DNA of 64,000 bases, taken from assembly GCA_008921705.1 (NCBI GenBank), contig VFFE01006670.1, positions 262,965 through 326,964 of the forward strand, given 5' to 3'. The notes beneath the pieces were generated by a model that ran no database searches, was not told where the DNA came from, and saw nothing but the letters and a program-made list of their open reading frames with translations. Source of the stretch: Burhinus oedicnemus. Its lineage: Eukaryota > Chordata > Aves > Charadriiformes > Burhinidae. Of the stretch, positions 47,093 to 58,854 are shown piece after piece. Both the position numbers and the translations under genes were made by a program. Each line of letters starts with the position of its first letter. Position 1 is the stretch's first letter.

Positions 47093-48071
47093 CCAAAGTT
47101 TGAGTGAAATCGGGAAGGGTTTGGTGTGGCCAAAGCTGCGGCTCTGGTGAGCTGCCTGCACTGCGGGAGAGGAGGAGGAGGATGGAGATCTCCCGGGCGC
47201 CGGGGCTGCTCGAAGCACCAGGCGACACCTCTCGCAGCCAGCCTTACCTCGGGCTGCTCAGCAGGCTGCAAGCTAAAAACTAAACGCAATCATCTGAATA
47301 TGATCAAAGCGTATCAGATCAAGGTCTGCCCTCAGGGGCAGAACCTGCTATGTCTAAAAAACCCGCCCCTCCTGCATGCACAGCGCAGGTGTGAGCATGA
47401 GCAACTTTGGCCTTTAAATTAATAGTGCGTGTCTCTGAGCATCGTTCTTCTCCCTTGCGGCGGCTGGGAGAGGGAGAGGAGGCTGGATGGAGGACTAGTT
47501 GGTCTGTGCTGTTTTCGGTTCTTTTCAGAGTCGCACGTGAAAGGGTTAAGCAGAATTTTGATCTCGGCAATATTTTCATGCTTATACATTCTGTTTCTCA
47601 TTTCCATGACAAAGATGGTAGGAAGAGCAGAATAAGGTACAGAATTTGCAGAGCAATTTTAAGACTGTAATGAGAACAGAAAATAGTAGGGGGAGAAGAA
47701 TTGTAATTAGAATATGAAATGGGAAAAAAAATTAATCTATTTCCATGTCAGTCTTAAGACTAAATTCTGCTGCTCCCTGTAGCTTTCAGTGGACGGATTT
47801 TTTTGTGTGGTGTATGTGAAGAGCTTAAACTCCTTTGCAGGCTCTGAAAGGTCCAGGTAAATGAGTTTAAGTCCTCATTCCCCCCAAATAATGTAATAAC
47901 AATAATTTTGTGTGCAGCGTTCACAGAAAACCTGCCAGTCTCTTAGATAAATGGATGCTGTCACTTGAATAGTGGTGGCATTCAAGATCTCTTCAGCCTC
48001 AAGTACAGGAGAATAAAAGGGGATGCTGGAGATGGGGTGGAGGTCCATGCGGCTGCCTGGGTAAGCATCGT
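47093..48071. other. Non-coding intronic sequence
   Basis: No gene or repeat is recognised. Short frames at 47319-47670 occur on both strands. Confidence 0.5.
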
Positions 48072-48350
48072 GTGATCACATAGCACAGAAGCACCCAAAT
48101 ACCGCCTGTCGGGAGGGACCTCTGCATGTCCCAAGCCTCCTCGAGCAAAGCTGGGCCAACCAGGCAAGGTGGCAAGGTTGCACAGCACCTGGTTCAGCAG
48201 AGCTCTGACTATCTCCAGGGATGGAGATCCCACAACCTTGTGGTCTAATATTTGACCACCCACATGCTGGAAAAAGGTTTTCCTAAGATCTAACGAGATT
48301 ACATCTACCCACAGAGCTTCCAACAGCCCACACGTCAGGGCCATCTTGAG
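48072..48350 (-). mobile_element. Old, degraded CR1-like LINE 3' piece
   Basis: Plus-strand words match a reversed CR1 with many changes: GGGAGGGACCTCTGCATG, GGTTGCACAGCACCTGG, ATCTCCAGGGATGGAGATCC and AAGGTTTTCCTAAGATCTAA. The minus-strand frame encodes ISLDLRKTFFQHVGGQI and SPSLEIVRALLNQVLCNL, recognisable as the CR1 polymerase C-terminus with divergence and losses. It looks much older than the other copies. Confidence 0.7.
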
Positions 48351-48715
48351 CTCCATGGTTTGGATTTACTATTCCCCTCTAATTTGTCCAGTTGCTATGC
48401 TGGATCCTTCTAGGCCACAGCAGCCTGCAGCAAGAGGTTTTGCTGTTGGGTCCTGTATGAAGAACTTCTCTGTAAGGTGTTTAGTTCCACTAGCTAATGA
48501 TTTCAGTGTCTGCCTCCTTGGTTTTAGGCTATGAGAACCAGAAAAGAGCCATTCCCTGTTTTCATGACTTTGTGTACATCTCTGTCGAGTCCTTCTGTAT
48601 CTATGACCTCTTTTCCTTGTCATTCCACACCTTGGATCCTCCCTGCGATTGCCCTCTCTCCTTCTCCTAACTGCGCAGATTGTAAAATAGCATTTGATCT
48701 TTTATTCTTTGTTCT

Positions 48716-48930
48716 TTTCCTAATTGCTTCTAAAACTTGAATGGCGTTTTTGGCAGCTGCTGAGGACTGAGCAAAAGTTGGAAGTGAACAAATCCCACAG
48801 TTTCTCTTCTGGACAGTAACAGCCATTTTAAGGTCCATTGTCGTGTCTGTATTCTCAGGATTGCTTTTCTCTCGTGCATTACTTTGCATTTATTGATATT
48901 AAATTTAATCTTCCATTTCCTTACCGCCAC
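48716..48930 (-). mobile_element. Degraded LINE reverse-transcriptase remnant (CR1/L2-like)
   Basis: One minus-strand frame (about 48915-48870) reads KWKIKFNINKCKVMH, the WQMKFN..KCKVMHLG motif of CR1/L2-clade polymerases. A second frame (about 48775-48716) reads FAQSSAAAKNAIQVLEAIRK, the following SAQCAAAAKKANRMLG.I.K block. The two motifs are in the correct order but different frames, so at least one frameshift separates them. Orientation matches the old CR1 piece at 48072-48350, and both may belong to one ancient element. The intervening 365 bp is not recognisable as LINE. Confidence 0.6.
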
Positions 48931-51900
48931 TTAGTACTGCGAGAGTCTTAAAGAAAAGCCACTCAAAGTGGCTTTCAGTTTTGGCTAGCCTGAATAATTT
49001 TTGTCTTATTAATAAACTTGAGTCCTTCTAGATCGCTTATATTATGAACTGGATAGATTTTAGTGCAGGTGGATCATAGTCCATGGTCCTCCTCTTGCGA
49101 AAACCTAATGAGTATCTTTCCACTGGCCATGAACGAGAGGACCTTCCCTTTCGTCCCACAACAAGTTGGGTTTGGGTTTTTAGAGCTTTTTTTTGAGGAA
49201 CCTCGTGAGAAGTCCAGCCAGAGAGATCATTTCACCTTTTCTAGGTACTTGGTACTTGCCCTAGGTACCTGGTTCTTACCCTTCAGCAGACGCTGAAGAG
49301 GGCTGCGAGGCACGACGTCCCTCCTCTGGGGTCTCTCTGCTGCCCCGGTGGTGGGCTGCAGCTCCGGAGGGTTTCAGGCTGAGGGGGTCAGACCTGCTGG
49401 TCTGGCACCTTCCCCTGGCCACCCCCCTTCGTTTCGGGGCGGAGGCAGTAGGCTGTGCACCACGTGTGTTAACCTGGTGTTGCTTTAGAGCAGACGGGTG
49501 AGTGCCGCTCGGCCATGGGGGTTCCTCGGGGTTCTGTTGGATTATTTTACGTTTTTTCCTACTGGCCATCCCAGTGTGAGAGCTGCTCGGATGCGTCTTT
49601 CCAAGGGACATGCTGTGGTTTGGGAACCACTGAAAACTCCTTCAGAGTGCAAGCCAGTGCAGATCATTCCTGGCTTTCCCACCTGGCTTTAGCCTCTGTT
49701 GTGCCTCGGTCAGCCCTTGGCACCACCACCTCTGCAGCAGGTTCCCTGCTTCTGGTACGTTTGAGAAATAACCGTTATTAGGCTTTTATCTTATTTGTGA
49801 ATTGTTCTTAAAACAAATAAACCAACCAAACCACTTTTTAAGATATGGTTTTAAGCCCTTAAGAATTCATCTGCAAGCAGTCTGATTTTACCCTAGGATA
49901 ATACATGGGAATATTGAGTGCGTGGAGGGAACCCAGCCCCCGTAAAGCCCGGGTGTCTCGTGCGGATCCTCAGCTGGGCAACCCGTTGTTGGATGTACTG
50001 CCCCTGACGCCTGCTGCGGTGTCGTGCTCTCTCTTCATGACGTTTGTCCTGAAGCAAATAGCAGCGCGTGGCCAGGACGGAGATGCAGAGCTTTCCTGGC
50101 AGGAGGGTCCTGGGGGGGCGTTGTAAATCTATTGCTGAACTCTTGACCCTCTTTGACAGGATCAACTGAGGGGCTATCCAAGCATTTCCACGGACAAATA
50201 AATAATGCTAAGTAGATCACTGTGGGCCAGAGGTTGTGTAAAGACCTTAATGGGGGAACTGCCGCTAACGAGAGGCAGCTAACCTCGGCGATGTATTCCC
50301 CAACGCAGCGTGATGCTCAATTGCTCCTGTAGGAAATGGCAGCGGCAGCTCCGCAGGCAGCAGCGCCAGCAGGGGCAGGGCCGAAGCGAATATTTCACAT
50401 CCCGGGGAGGTGGCGGAGGTGTTGCGCTGGCAGAGACCATCCTTGGCAGCGTCAGGGTGCGCGGGTTTGGTGTGGGTGCCCAGCGCACCCGTAGGGCTGA
50501 GCCCGGGGCACAGGGGTGTCTCACGCTGGGCAGGAGCAGCCTCGCAGGGATGTGGGGCTGGAAACCCCGTGGCCAAAATGCAGTTACAGCAGCATGCGGT
50601 TATCCTGCTCAAAATAATGCTTGCCTGATAAAAATGAGCCGTGGAAAAAACTAATTCTGTAGAAGTTTCTAAAGGAGAGTTATATTTCGGCGTGGTGGGC
50701 AGGGTGCTGTTGGAGGCAGCTAAATAAACCCCAGCAATACATGAGCTACAATAATTTTTATTTTATTTTATTTTTTAATGGGGAGTATTAAATATGGCAT
50801 TGACTGTGTTATGCAAGTTTTCTTGTAGCCTAACTTTTATTCAGTGAAAACTTAAAGGTATTTGTTGCATGGCGTTATTCTGGGTCACTCTGTCGTGGTG
50901 CCAGCGGTGGCAGAGGTGTGGCTTGCTGGACACCAAAACCAGCTACATCCCAAGCATCTCCGGTGGAAGGTGATATCCCCAGCGCGTCCAGTCTGGAAGT
51001 GAGGTTGTCATGGGTTGAGAGGGGACCCGCTGCCTGTGGCCTGGCACAGGGAGGCAAATCGGAGAGGCAAGTGCTTACAGCTCTGAGCAGTAGGAATCAC
51101 TGGAAGCATCCAGTTTGTTCTGCACAGGGCATTTAATAGCTCCTTGTTGATGATGGCTTTCAGTTACCACTGGATGTGCATTAACAGACCACTTTTTAAA
51201 AGCTCCAGAATCCTCAGTGGACTGGCAGTTAAGGTGCTCTGGTCCAGTATTGCCAACAATGAGTGTTAAAATTTAGGTAGGACCTCTCAGAACAAACAAA
51301 CAAACAAAAAAACACCAGACAAAAAAATACCCCAAACCCAACCCCACCACACTTAAAAAAATTGAAATAAAAGGAAATAAGAAGTTTGGAAGATTTTTGA
51401 GATCTTGCAGGTGTCACTGAAGCCATTCCTGGCATGAGTGCTGCCAATGTATTTCTTACAAAGTTGAGGTTTTCATCTCAGCTCGTGACTCTCAGGAAAT
51501 AAAAGGATGTGATGAGATTCGTAATAAAATTGTACAAGCTGGCAGTGCCATCCATGAGAAAGTAACACCTTCTCTGAATCTTGGCAGGAGGTTGTGTTTC
51601 TTTCCACTGGGTCCTTCCCAGTTAACAAACATTTATTCTCTGTGTTTGCACAGAGCCGGAGATCACACAGCTGCTTTGCTCTGGGGTCTGTCCCAACTCG
51701 CAGCCTGTGTTTCTTTTTCTTACTCATTTTCATCTTACTACCATGGGACCCGTGTGACCTCTGGGCACATTTACAGGTTTGAAAATAACGTCATATGGCA
51801 AAGATAACAAACCAAAGTGAGTCGGGCAAAGCAATAAAAATTTTAAAAGTGCTTCTTAGAACATCACCTGAATCAAGGCTGCGCTCAGCTGCCTGTATGG

Positions 51901-53408
51901 GCTGCCGGACACACAGCAGCGCTCTGCCTCCGGAGCTGCTGTGCCAGCTACCGCCCCTCTGGAAGAGCCGTAGTAAAAGAATTGTATTTTTAAGTGAATT
52001 CTCCATGGCACAGAGCATGCCTTTATTTCCAGAGTTGATAGGAATTTGGGCAGTTTCCTCTAATTAATTTTTTTTTTTAATTAAAATTGGGTGAATAGAG
52101 TTGTTTCTGTCCTGAGCATGTTACGTAGGACAAGTTTGAGCTGGGATTTGGCAAAGTGGGGCTTTATGGGTCCTTTTTGAAGTACAGGTCCCTGATTCTA
52201 GTTGTGCTCATAGGCAACCATTGCTAGCGTGAGCCACTGCGAGTTACCTAAAAATGGGTCCAAGTCTCAGATGAAGGAAAAGCAATTAATCACATCTGCC
52301 CGCCTCTCCCAGTTTCCCAGCTTGGCTACACAGGGTTTGCATTTCCCAGGTTTTCAAGCGAACACCACGTGTTGGATGCGAAGCGCTGTGAGCAGAGAGC
52401 GATCCCCGCTCACCCCGGCTTCGCCCTCGTTTCATGCGGGAGAGGCTGAGAATTAGCCACAGCCGCTGATTTGTTTAATAGGCTGCTTCTACTGGCCAAA
52501 GTATAACAAAAATGAAATAATTACAAAAGAGCAAAAGGATGATTAAGACAACTGCAAGGAGGGTATGTTCTTTTCAAATTAGGACTTGAAAATGGTACCC
52601 GCCGCTCCGCGTGCGCGCATCGTTCCGTAGAGTTTTGATGGGTTCGGAGGGGCGCAGAGGGTGATGAATGGGTGCACCCGGGTGCGGAACTGCCTGGGAG
52701 GCTTGACACGCACCAGGAGTTTGACCAAAGCGAAAAGGGAGGAAGCGTTTGTAACCAAAGGGAAATATTAAAATGTCCGTTTCTGCCGTAAATCTACCTG
52801 GAATGATGGGGCTGATTGTTTTGAAGTGCATTCTGTAGCGAAACAATAATGAGAAGAGGGAGAGCACATTACTTATCTGCTCTACCTGCCTGGTGTATAA
52901 GTGGCAAACGTCTAATTGAAAAAATATCCTGATGGGAGAATTTCTAATAAATTTGTTTGCACCCTCATAGCCTGGAGGAGAGGCAAAAAAAATCCAATCA
53001 GCAGTGGGGAAGTTCCAAAGTTTCCATTGCATTTCGAGTCTTGATTTTCAGGCTCACTGCTCAGACTGGCAATCAGAGGCACAGTAATTTTGAAGGCAGG
53101 ATTCATTACCATTATTATGAAGGCATCAAGGGCAGAAGGAAGTGTGGAGCAGAGGTAGGGGAATAGTAGAAAGCCATTAAAAAAAAAAAAATACAATGTG
53201 ACAAAGCGAGTGATGTAGAGAAAGCAGAGTGCTTGTCCTGCCCCGGACCTCCCGGTGAGAGGGAGGTTTCTGAATGTACATTTCCAGGTGACGTTTGTTT
53301 TCTGGAGAAGAGCTGTTTCAAACAGGTCTTCGTCTACATCTGCAAAATACTGTGCTGGAGGAGGACTAAAGTGAGGTGTGTGTTTGTACGGGAGGGGGAG
53401 GGAGGGAA

Positions 53409-53457
53409 GGATGGATGGATGGATGGATGGATGGATGGATGGATGGATGGATGGATG
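53409..53457. repeat. (GGAT)n microsatellite
   Basis: About twelve uninterrupted GGAT units, the longest pure short tandem repeat in the window and likely polymorphic. It generates DGWM repeats on the plus strand and HPSI repeats on the minus strand inside otherwise meaningless frames. Confidence 0.95.
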
Positions 53458-54239
53458 TGCATCAGCAGTGTATTTAAATCTCTCAGAGGGGCAAAGCTTG
53501 TACTTAGGAAGGAGCTCTTCTTTTCCTGATGTGGAAGTATCTATTTCTGCAGTGAAAATTCGTGGCCGGTTCCAGGGATGGACAGAACTATTTCCCCACT
53601 GGAATATTTTCTCTCTCTTCAGGGCTACTTGCTGGGACGCTCCTGTGCGGCTCTCCTGCCGCATCTCCGTCCAGTCTGAAGATGCAATATCTTGTGAGGG
53701 TCCCGCAGTGCCATGCAGCGTGTCGTGTCTGCGCAGGCTCCAGCATCCACCTGATGGTTTTTTGGTGGGCTGCTCCTAAAAAAGAGCTCAGGAGTTGGAC
53801 CTCAAGACCGTAATTTTGCCTGTTCCAAAAAGACTGTCCCCCCCAAGCCACGCTGCTGCCCGTGCCAAGTCGGAGAGCGGCTCCTCCCGCAGGGCTGAGC
53901 ATCTCCACCAGACTGTCCCACCTCTCCTGCAAATTCAGCCTCTCCGCTGGGTTGGCTGGGGCTATTTAGGGCGTAGAGCTGACGGAGTCTCCATGCCTGG
54001 AAGCACAGCAGCTCCCGCTGGAACTGTGTTAGCAGCAGCCGGCTATGCCAATGATCGTTTTACAGGTGGAGGGAAATTCAGTTTAAAGGGGATAGCACCC
54101 GGCCGGCTTCTGGCAGACCGGCTTGTCCCGGCAAGCCCGTAGAGCTGCCGATGCTCGCTGCATCCGCACCCCTGCCTTGCTGACGGCTTTAATGAAATCC
54201 TGCGTTCGCACAGGGATCCCCTTCCACCCTGCTGCGGCT

Positions 54240-54880
54240 GCTGTTGGTATTAGTTAATGAGCGTCACAATACCCGCTCTAATTTCGCTGCTTTTAATTGG
54301 TTTGCTGCGCTATCCCTGCGGATCGTTTGGCAATTAGAGGGTGTCTGTGCACTCTGCTGCCGAGCAGAGCTGTGTTACCCCCACTTGGCTTTACTAACTC
54401 TGCTGACTTCAATAGCTAATCCTGTAGCACTCTGAGAAATGGAATTGTAATTAATAATCTACCCTGAGAATCTTCACCTGGTTTTATTTAGATTTCTCTT
54501 TTATTGTTCTTAATATGGCTCATTTCTGTTAAGGCATAACTGGTGTCAGCTTCAGATCGGAGGGCAAGAGGACACGCAAGGGGTGAACAATCTTCAATTC
54601 ATCATCCGGCTTGTAAGGGCAAGAGGGCTGGCTCTTCCCCTTGTTAAGTAGATGGTGTCATTCACAGCTGGAACCTTCATCCTTGTCTCGGGAGTGTTTT
54701 ATGGCATAGCCCATTTTATTGCCATAATTAATTTGTGAACTTAGCCTTGAGAACTGCCCCAGCCGTACTTCGAGCCGGAGACAATCCTGGAGGGCTTTTT
54801 TCCTTCATTTGAAGTCAGAGCAAGTGAAAAGCTCCTGCTGTAGCTAATTAATGAGAAGAGTTTTGCAGTTCTCCGTGGGG
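54240..54880. promoter_or_regulatory. Candidate conserved non-coding element
   Basis: The block is repeat-free and AT-leaning. It is rich in homeodomain-type words (TTAATTGG, GTAATTAATAATC, ATAATTAATTTG, GCTAATTAATGAG) and lies 0.7-1.4 kb upstream of the coding exon. The composition resembles the conserved intronic enhancers of developmental transcription-factor genes. Only composition and location support this; conservation cannot be seen here. Confidence 0.25.
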
Positions 54881-55611
54881 GTTTTGTAGCCTAATAAGTG
54901 GATTAGCAGTTCAGAAGCGGGTGGAGGGGGCGGGCGTGATTGCAGGAGCCATGGGGGCCCAGGCGAACGTGCCGTGCTCAGGCTGCCCTGCCTCTCGCCC
55001 AGCCACGGAGGCAGAGTCCTGGCAGGGCAGGCAGGGAAGGGGAGATGGGGGAAAAGGCGCCTTCTGGCAGCCAGAGTTTGCAAACAACAGCAAACTGTCA
55101 GGATGGGGAATCGGGCTTGGCACAGAGACCCCCTCCCGTATGGTCTGCCGTGACCTTCTGCGTTGCCGGTGTCGGTTTGCTTTGGTGGTTGGGGTGTATG
55201 TAGGTGTCTGGAAGAGGGCTGAATGGGACCTGCCTGTCTTGGAAATTCCCATCGATGGAAACTGGCTTTTTAAAGCCGATGGATTGATCTAGTGGGAACT
55301 TTAGCGGCAAGTTCATTTGGGTGATCTTTGCTGCTGGGCAGATCTGTGGTTTTGCACAGGTTTGGTTTGTTTGAACTGGAGTGATTCATTCATTGTTTTG
55401 CTGAAAAATTAACATAAATGTGCTACATTACCGTGGCCTATCGCAATAACAGTGACGTGTGTGCTCATGCGCGCTCGAAAGTTTTACAGGACCAGCTCAG
55501 GATTTTCTTCTGGGAATCTTGGCGTGAAGAGCCAGGAAAGGATTTGCAATGCACGTAATCCTGGCGTGCAGGTGACATTTCACTAACTCTAACTTTCTTT
55601 TGTCTTTCTAG

Positions 55612-55677
55612 TTTGATGGGGAGAACATGTACATGGGAATGAATGAGAACACCCAGGAGTTTCTATCGGCAAATCAG
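55612..55677 (+). CDS. TOX2: TOX-family HMG-box protein, second coding exon (probably TOX2)
   Basis: This 66-bp exon encodes 22 residues. It starts FDGENMYMGM and ends EFLSANQ, with no stop and phase 0 at both ends. The acceptor is strong: a CTAAC branch-like word, then the pyrimidine tract TTTCTTTTGTCTTTCTAG. The donor is CAG|GTAAGC. TOX and TOX2 both have a second coding exon of exactly 22 codons beginning FDG, in the N-terminal activation region before the HMG box. Against remembered human sequences the first eight residues equal TOX. The GM, E, LS and final Q positions agree with TOX2. TOX is very strongly conserved in tetrapods, so the divergent second half argues for TOX2. TOX proteins are nuclear HMG-box regulators of lymphoid and neural programmes. 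The first exon and the following exons lie outside the window. Confidence 0.8.
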
Positions 55678-57352
55678 GTAAGCGTTGATCTGCTTGGGTG
55701 GGCAGCGGGGATAGATTTTTCTAGGAGACTTTGCCTAAGCACAAATTCTAGGAGCTCTCTGTGAATCTGCACTCCTGGGACATCAGGAGGGTCCATGGAG
55801 GCGGTCCAAGTTGCCAACACGGCTGCTGCTGAGGAGTAGCGCCGGATGCACTTGGTGCGGGGAGAGGGATGCGCTTGCGTGCCGTGTTGCTGTGTATTGC
55901 CGGAGCCCGGCTCAGCCACGGCTCTCCAGCGAGCCTGGAAAGCTTTGCCTCAGCATCCTTCACTCGAAACGAAAGTGTGATTGGTGTTTCTGGATGCGGT
56001 GAGGTTTCCAAGTATTGTGTGTAGTTCAGGTGTCTCCTTCCCTCACACAGAGTATTTCCTGTAGCTAAATAGATTAACAGTTATCTGGCTCAGGGAGAAA
56101 AAAGGAATCAAATGTTTCCTGTTTTGGAGCTATAAACCCACACGTGGAGGACCAGAATAGAAGTGCTCACGTCTCGCAGGTGCCTGAGCCTTCAGGGCTT
56201 GGATACACACAAAACAGACAAGTCCATTCAGTGGAGCCCTAAACATATATAAAGTTAAGCCCATGCTTACGTCCTGCTGGAAGGTGAGAACTTCAGCACG
56301 TCCTTACCTGTCCTCCTGTCCAGGAGATGGGAGCTGGTCCCATCTGTGTCCCCCTGAGGTGGTCTGAGGACTCTGTGCATCTTTGCGGCACCTGATGCTG
56401 CACCCTTGGGGTGAAGCATCTCATCACGTCCCGCTGCCTCCTGAGGGAAAGTGCAAGTTCATTGCTAATATTTTTCAGCATCCCGTTTTTGGGCTCCGCT
56501 GGGCTGTTTCATCGGGGGGCCCTGTTGACCACAGCCTCGTGCATTGTGGGCTGTGCCGGGTTGTGTCCTGTGAAGGTGATGCATTGCAAATTTTGAAAGT
56601 GTGATGGTTTCCATCCAGCCCAAGATGCTGCCAGCTTCCTATTGCCCTGGACCTGGTGTGTGTGCCCCGGGGCGAGGTTGTGGTGTGCTCCTGCTGCTGG
56701 GGTTTGGCCGTCACCGCAGCATCGCTGTGAATTATAAGGCTAGTGAGTCATACATGGTGTATCTCACTCAGATACCAGCGGCAATTAAAATATATGCATA
56801 TTAAACTGCAAACAGAATGAAAACCTGTTGTTTGCCTTCTTAGAGTGTGGCAGTGCGTCAGCTCGTTGCTCGGGATGGTTGCTCCTGCTCTGGCTTTCGA
56901 AGACGGCATGCGATGCCACAGCCTCCGAGGCGTGGGAAGAGGGGGTGTTCTCGCCTGAGAAGGATTTCCAAAGGGTGGGGAAGGAACCGCAAACTTTGTG
57001 CTATTGAGTGATTCAGCAGAAACAAATATGTAGTCGATCAACAACAGCCTGTGGCTGATCATTAGAGCCAGGAATTGCCAGAGGTTGAGCAAACACAGGA
57101 AGGAGCACGTGCCCCATGCCGGGCTCCCCAGGGCTGTGCAAAGCCTACGAGCAAGTGGTGGATGGTGACGGGGGCAGTTGTCTTAGATGCTCTGCCTTTA
57201 AAAATTCCCAAGGGACAACTATTTCCCAGCCTCGTTGGGAAGGGCTGGCAGGGCCGGCTCAGTGTCCAGCCGCATTCCCAGTCTGGGATGTGCCTGCGGG
57301 ATCGGGCTGGCATGGGGCTGAACTGTGGCCAACAGGAACCGTTTGTGTTTCT
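55678..57352. other. Start of the downstream intron
   Basis: Begins with the donor GTAAGC. No further exon with TOX features (EIPPITPP, HMG box) is visible. Short frames overlap on both strands. No repeat is recognised before the CR1 scrap at 57353. Confidence 0.55.
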
Positions 57353-57395
57353 TCTTAGAGGTCTCTTCCAACCAAAACGATTCTATGATTCTATG
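57353..57395 (+). mobile_element. CR1 3'-tail scrap
   Basis: GAGGTCTCTTCCAACCAAAA followed by CGATTCTATGATTCTATGG is the extreme CR1 3' end with a clean tail repeat. Nothing of the polymerase remains, so this is a very short 5'-truncated insertion in the sense orientation. Confidence 0.85.
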
Positions 57396-58854
57396 GGGAG
57401 TGGGGACTGACATGGAAAATAGACGGGGAAGTTTGTCTCGTCTTGCGTCTCCAGTTCCCCTCCTTGTGCTGCTATGTTTGGGACAGTCAGAGAGGAGCTG
57501 GGAGTGGCACCAAGGGGTGCAAGGGTGCGGGGTGGCACCAGGGGCTCTGCCGGGCTGGGTGGCCCCGTGGGATGCTGCAGTGACCCCCCGTAACCTCACC
57601 CACAGCTGAAGGAGGGGAACAGGGAGGGAGGGCAGGGATCCCAGTTTATGCCCCGCAAGAATGTTGGTGGTGGTTCACACCCAGCATGAGCTTTGGCCGA
57701 GGAGGACAGGGAGCAGCCTTCCTCCCTCACCCTCATTAGTTCGTCATCTCCCATCTCCCGCACATCGGCGCTTGTTTACCAGAGGCGCTTTATAGCACCG
57801 GTCATGACTTTATTACTGCTAACACAACGCTTCTATTTAAATGGGGGTTCCAGATGTTTTTTATTGTTTGCTAGACCTGTTGTAACCTGAACGAGTACAT
57901 TAAACAGCAGGAGCGTGGTTTTACAACGCCGCTTGAGAGGCTGCTAAATCATCGGCCCCGAGACGCCTGTGCAGCACACGCGGGATATCGCTCAGCCCTT
58001 GGGATCCTTGAGGACACGACAAATCATAGACACTAATTACTAAAGTCATCATACTGTAATAGATTGAGCTGGTGGGTTGGGTTTTTTTTCCCTATTTTTG
58101 TCTTAAACTGGTTGCACTGGGCACCATTCGGCATCTGCAGCTCCCGGCAGCAGACACAGCTTCACGTTGAGCCCAGCTCAGGCACATGGGCTGGGACATC
58201 CAGGATTATCAGCGGGAAATCTTAACCTCACATCGTCTGTTTTAGGGCACGCTTGCTTATTTACCTCAGTTTTGAGCTCTGCAGTGGGCTCCTCCGGTAC
58301 CAGCACGCTTGTGAGGGCCTTGGTCTGAGACCATCAGGATGAAATCCCCCAGACCGGCACGAGGGCTTCCAGCCCCTGCATGCTTCAGGGTGGGTGGGAA
58401 AGGCTGGGAGAGCAAGAAGTTCATCTCTGTGTGTGGCTCATCTCAGGTGGAAAATTTTTAGGGGTCCACAGATGAAAGAAGTTCGATAGTCTTTGTTATA
58501 GGAAATTCCGTATTGCCTTGCAATTTTTCTTTCAAAATACCTGGAAGGAGCTAGGCGGAAAGCAGAGTTCGGCTTATCACCTCTCCCCTCGCCCTGGTTT
58601 AAACCCAGGAGGGGTTTCAGTGGGTCCTGCCTGTCAGTGCAATGCTTTACACTTTCCGCCCAGAGATCCAGCAACTGCGTAAGCTCTGGAGTCATCCTTT
58701 CCCATCACGCAGATAAGATTATTCTCATTTTACCACTGGAGCTACAGAGACGGGGTGGTTTGGGCAGCTCCTGTGCTGAGCAGTCCTTGGACAGCATCGC
58801 CATCCTGCAGCACCCTGACATCAGCCTTACCTCAGCCCCTTGTACCATTTTTGA
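57396..58854. other. Non-coding intronic sequence
   Basis: No gene or repeat is recognised. A T run lies near 58083-58090. Confidence 0.5.

Larger units (their letters stand above)
48931..55611. other. Intronic sequence leading to the TOX-family exon
   Basis: No coding gene before the exon is supported. The stretch holds the GGAT microsatellite at 53409-53457, CpG-bearing patches near 50320-50560, 52590-52700 and 54900-55150, an (ATTTT)n-like patch near 50755-50778, and an AAAC-rich tract near 51292-51310. A minus-strand frame of 250 codons at 52912-53664 is the longest non-CR1 frame in the window. Part of it is the translated microsatellite and it has no domain, so it is not called as a gene. 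Confidence 0.45.

Noticed and set aside
52912..53664. 250-codon minus-strand open frame as a gene
   Set aside because: It contains the translated GGAT repeat (HPSI repeats), has no domain or family resemblance, and lies in the intron upstream of a good exon. Kept only as a low-interest observation.
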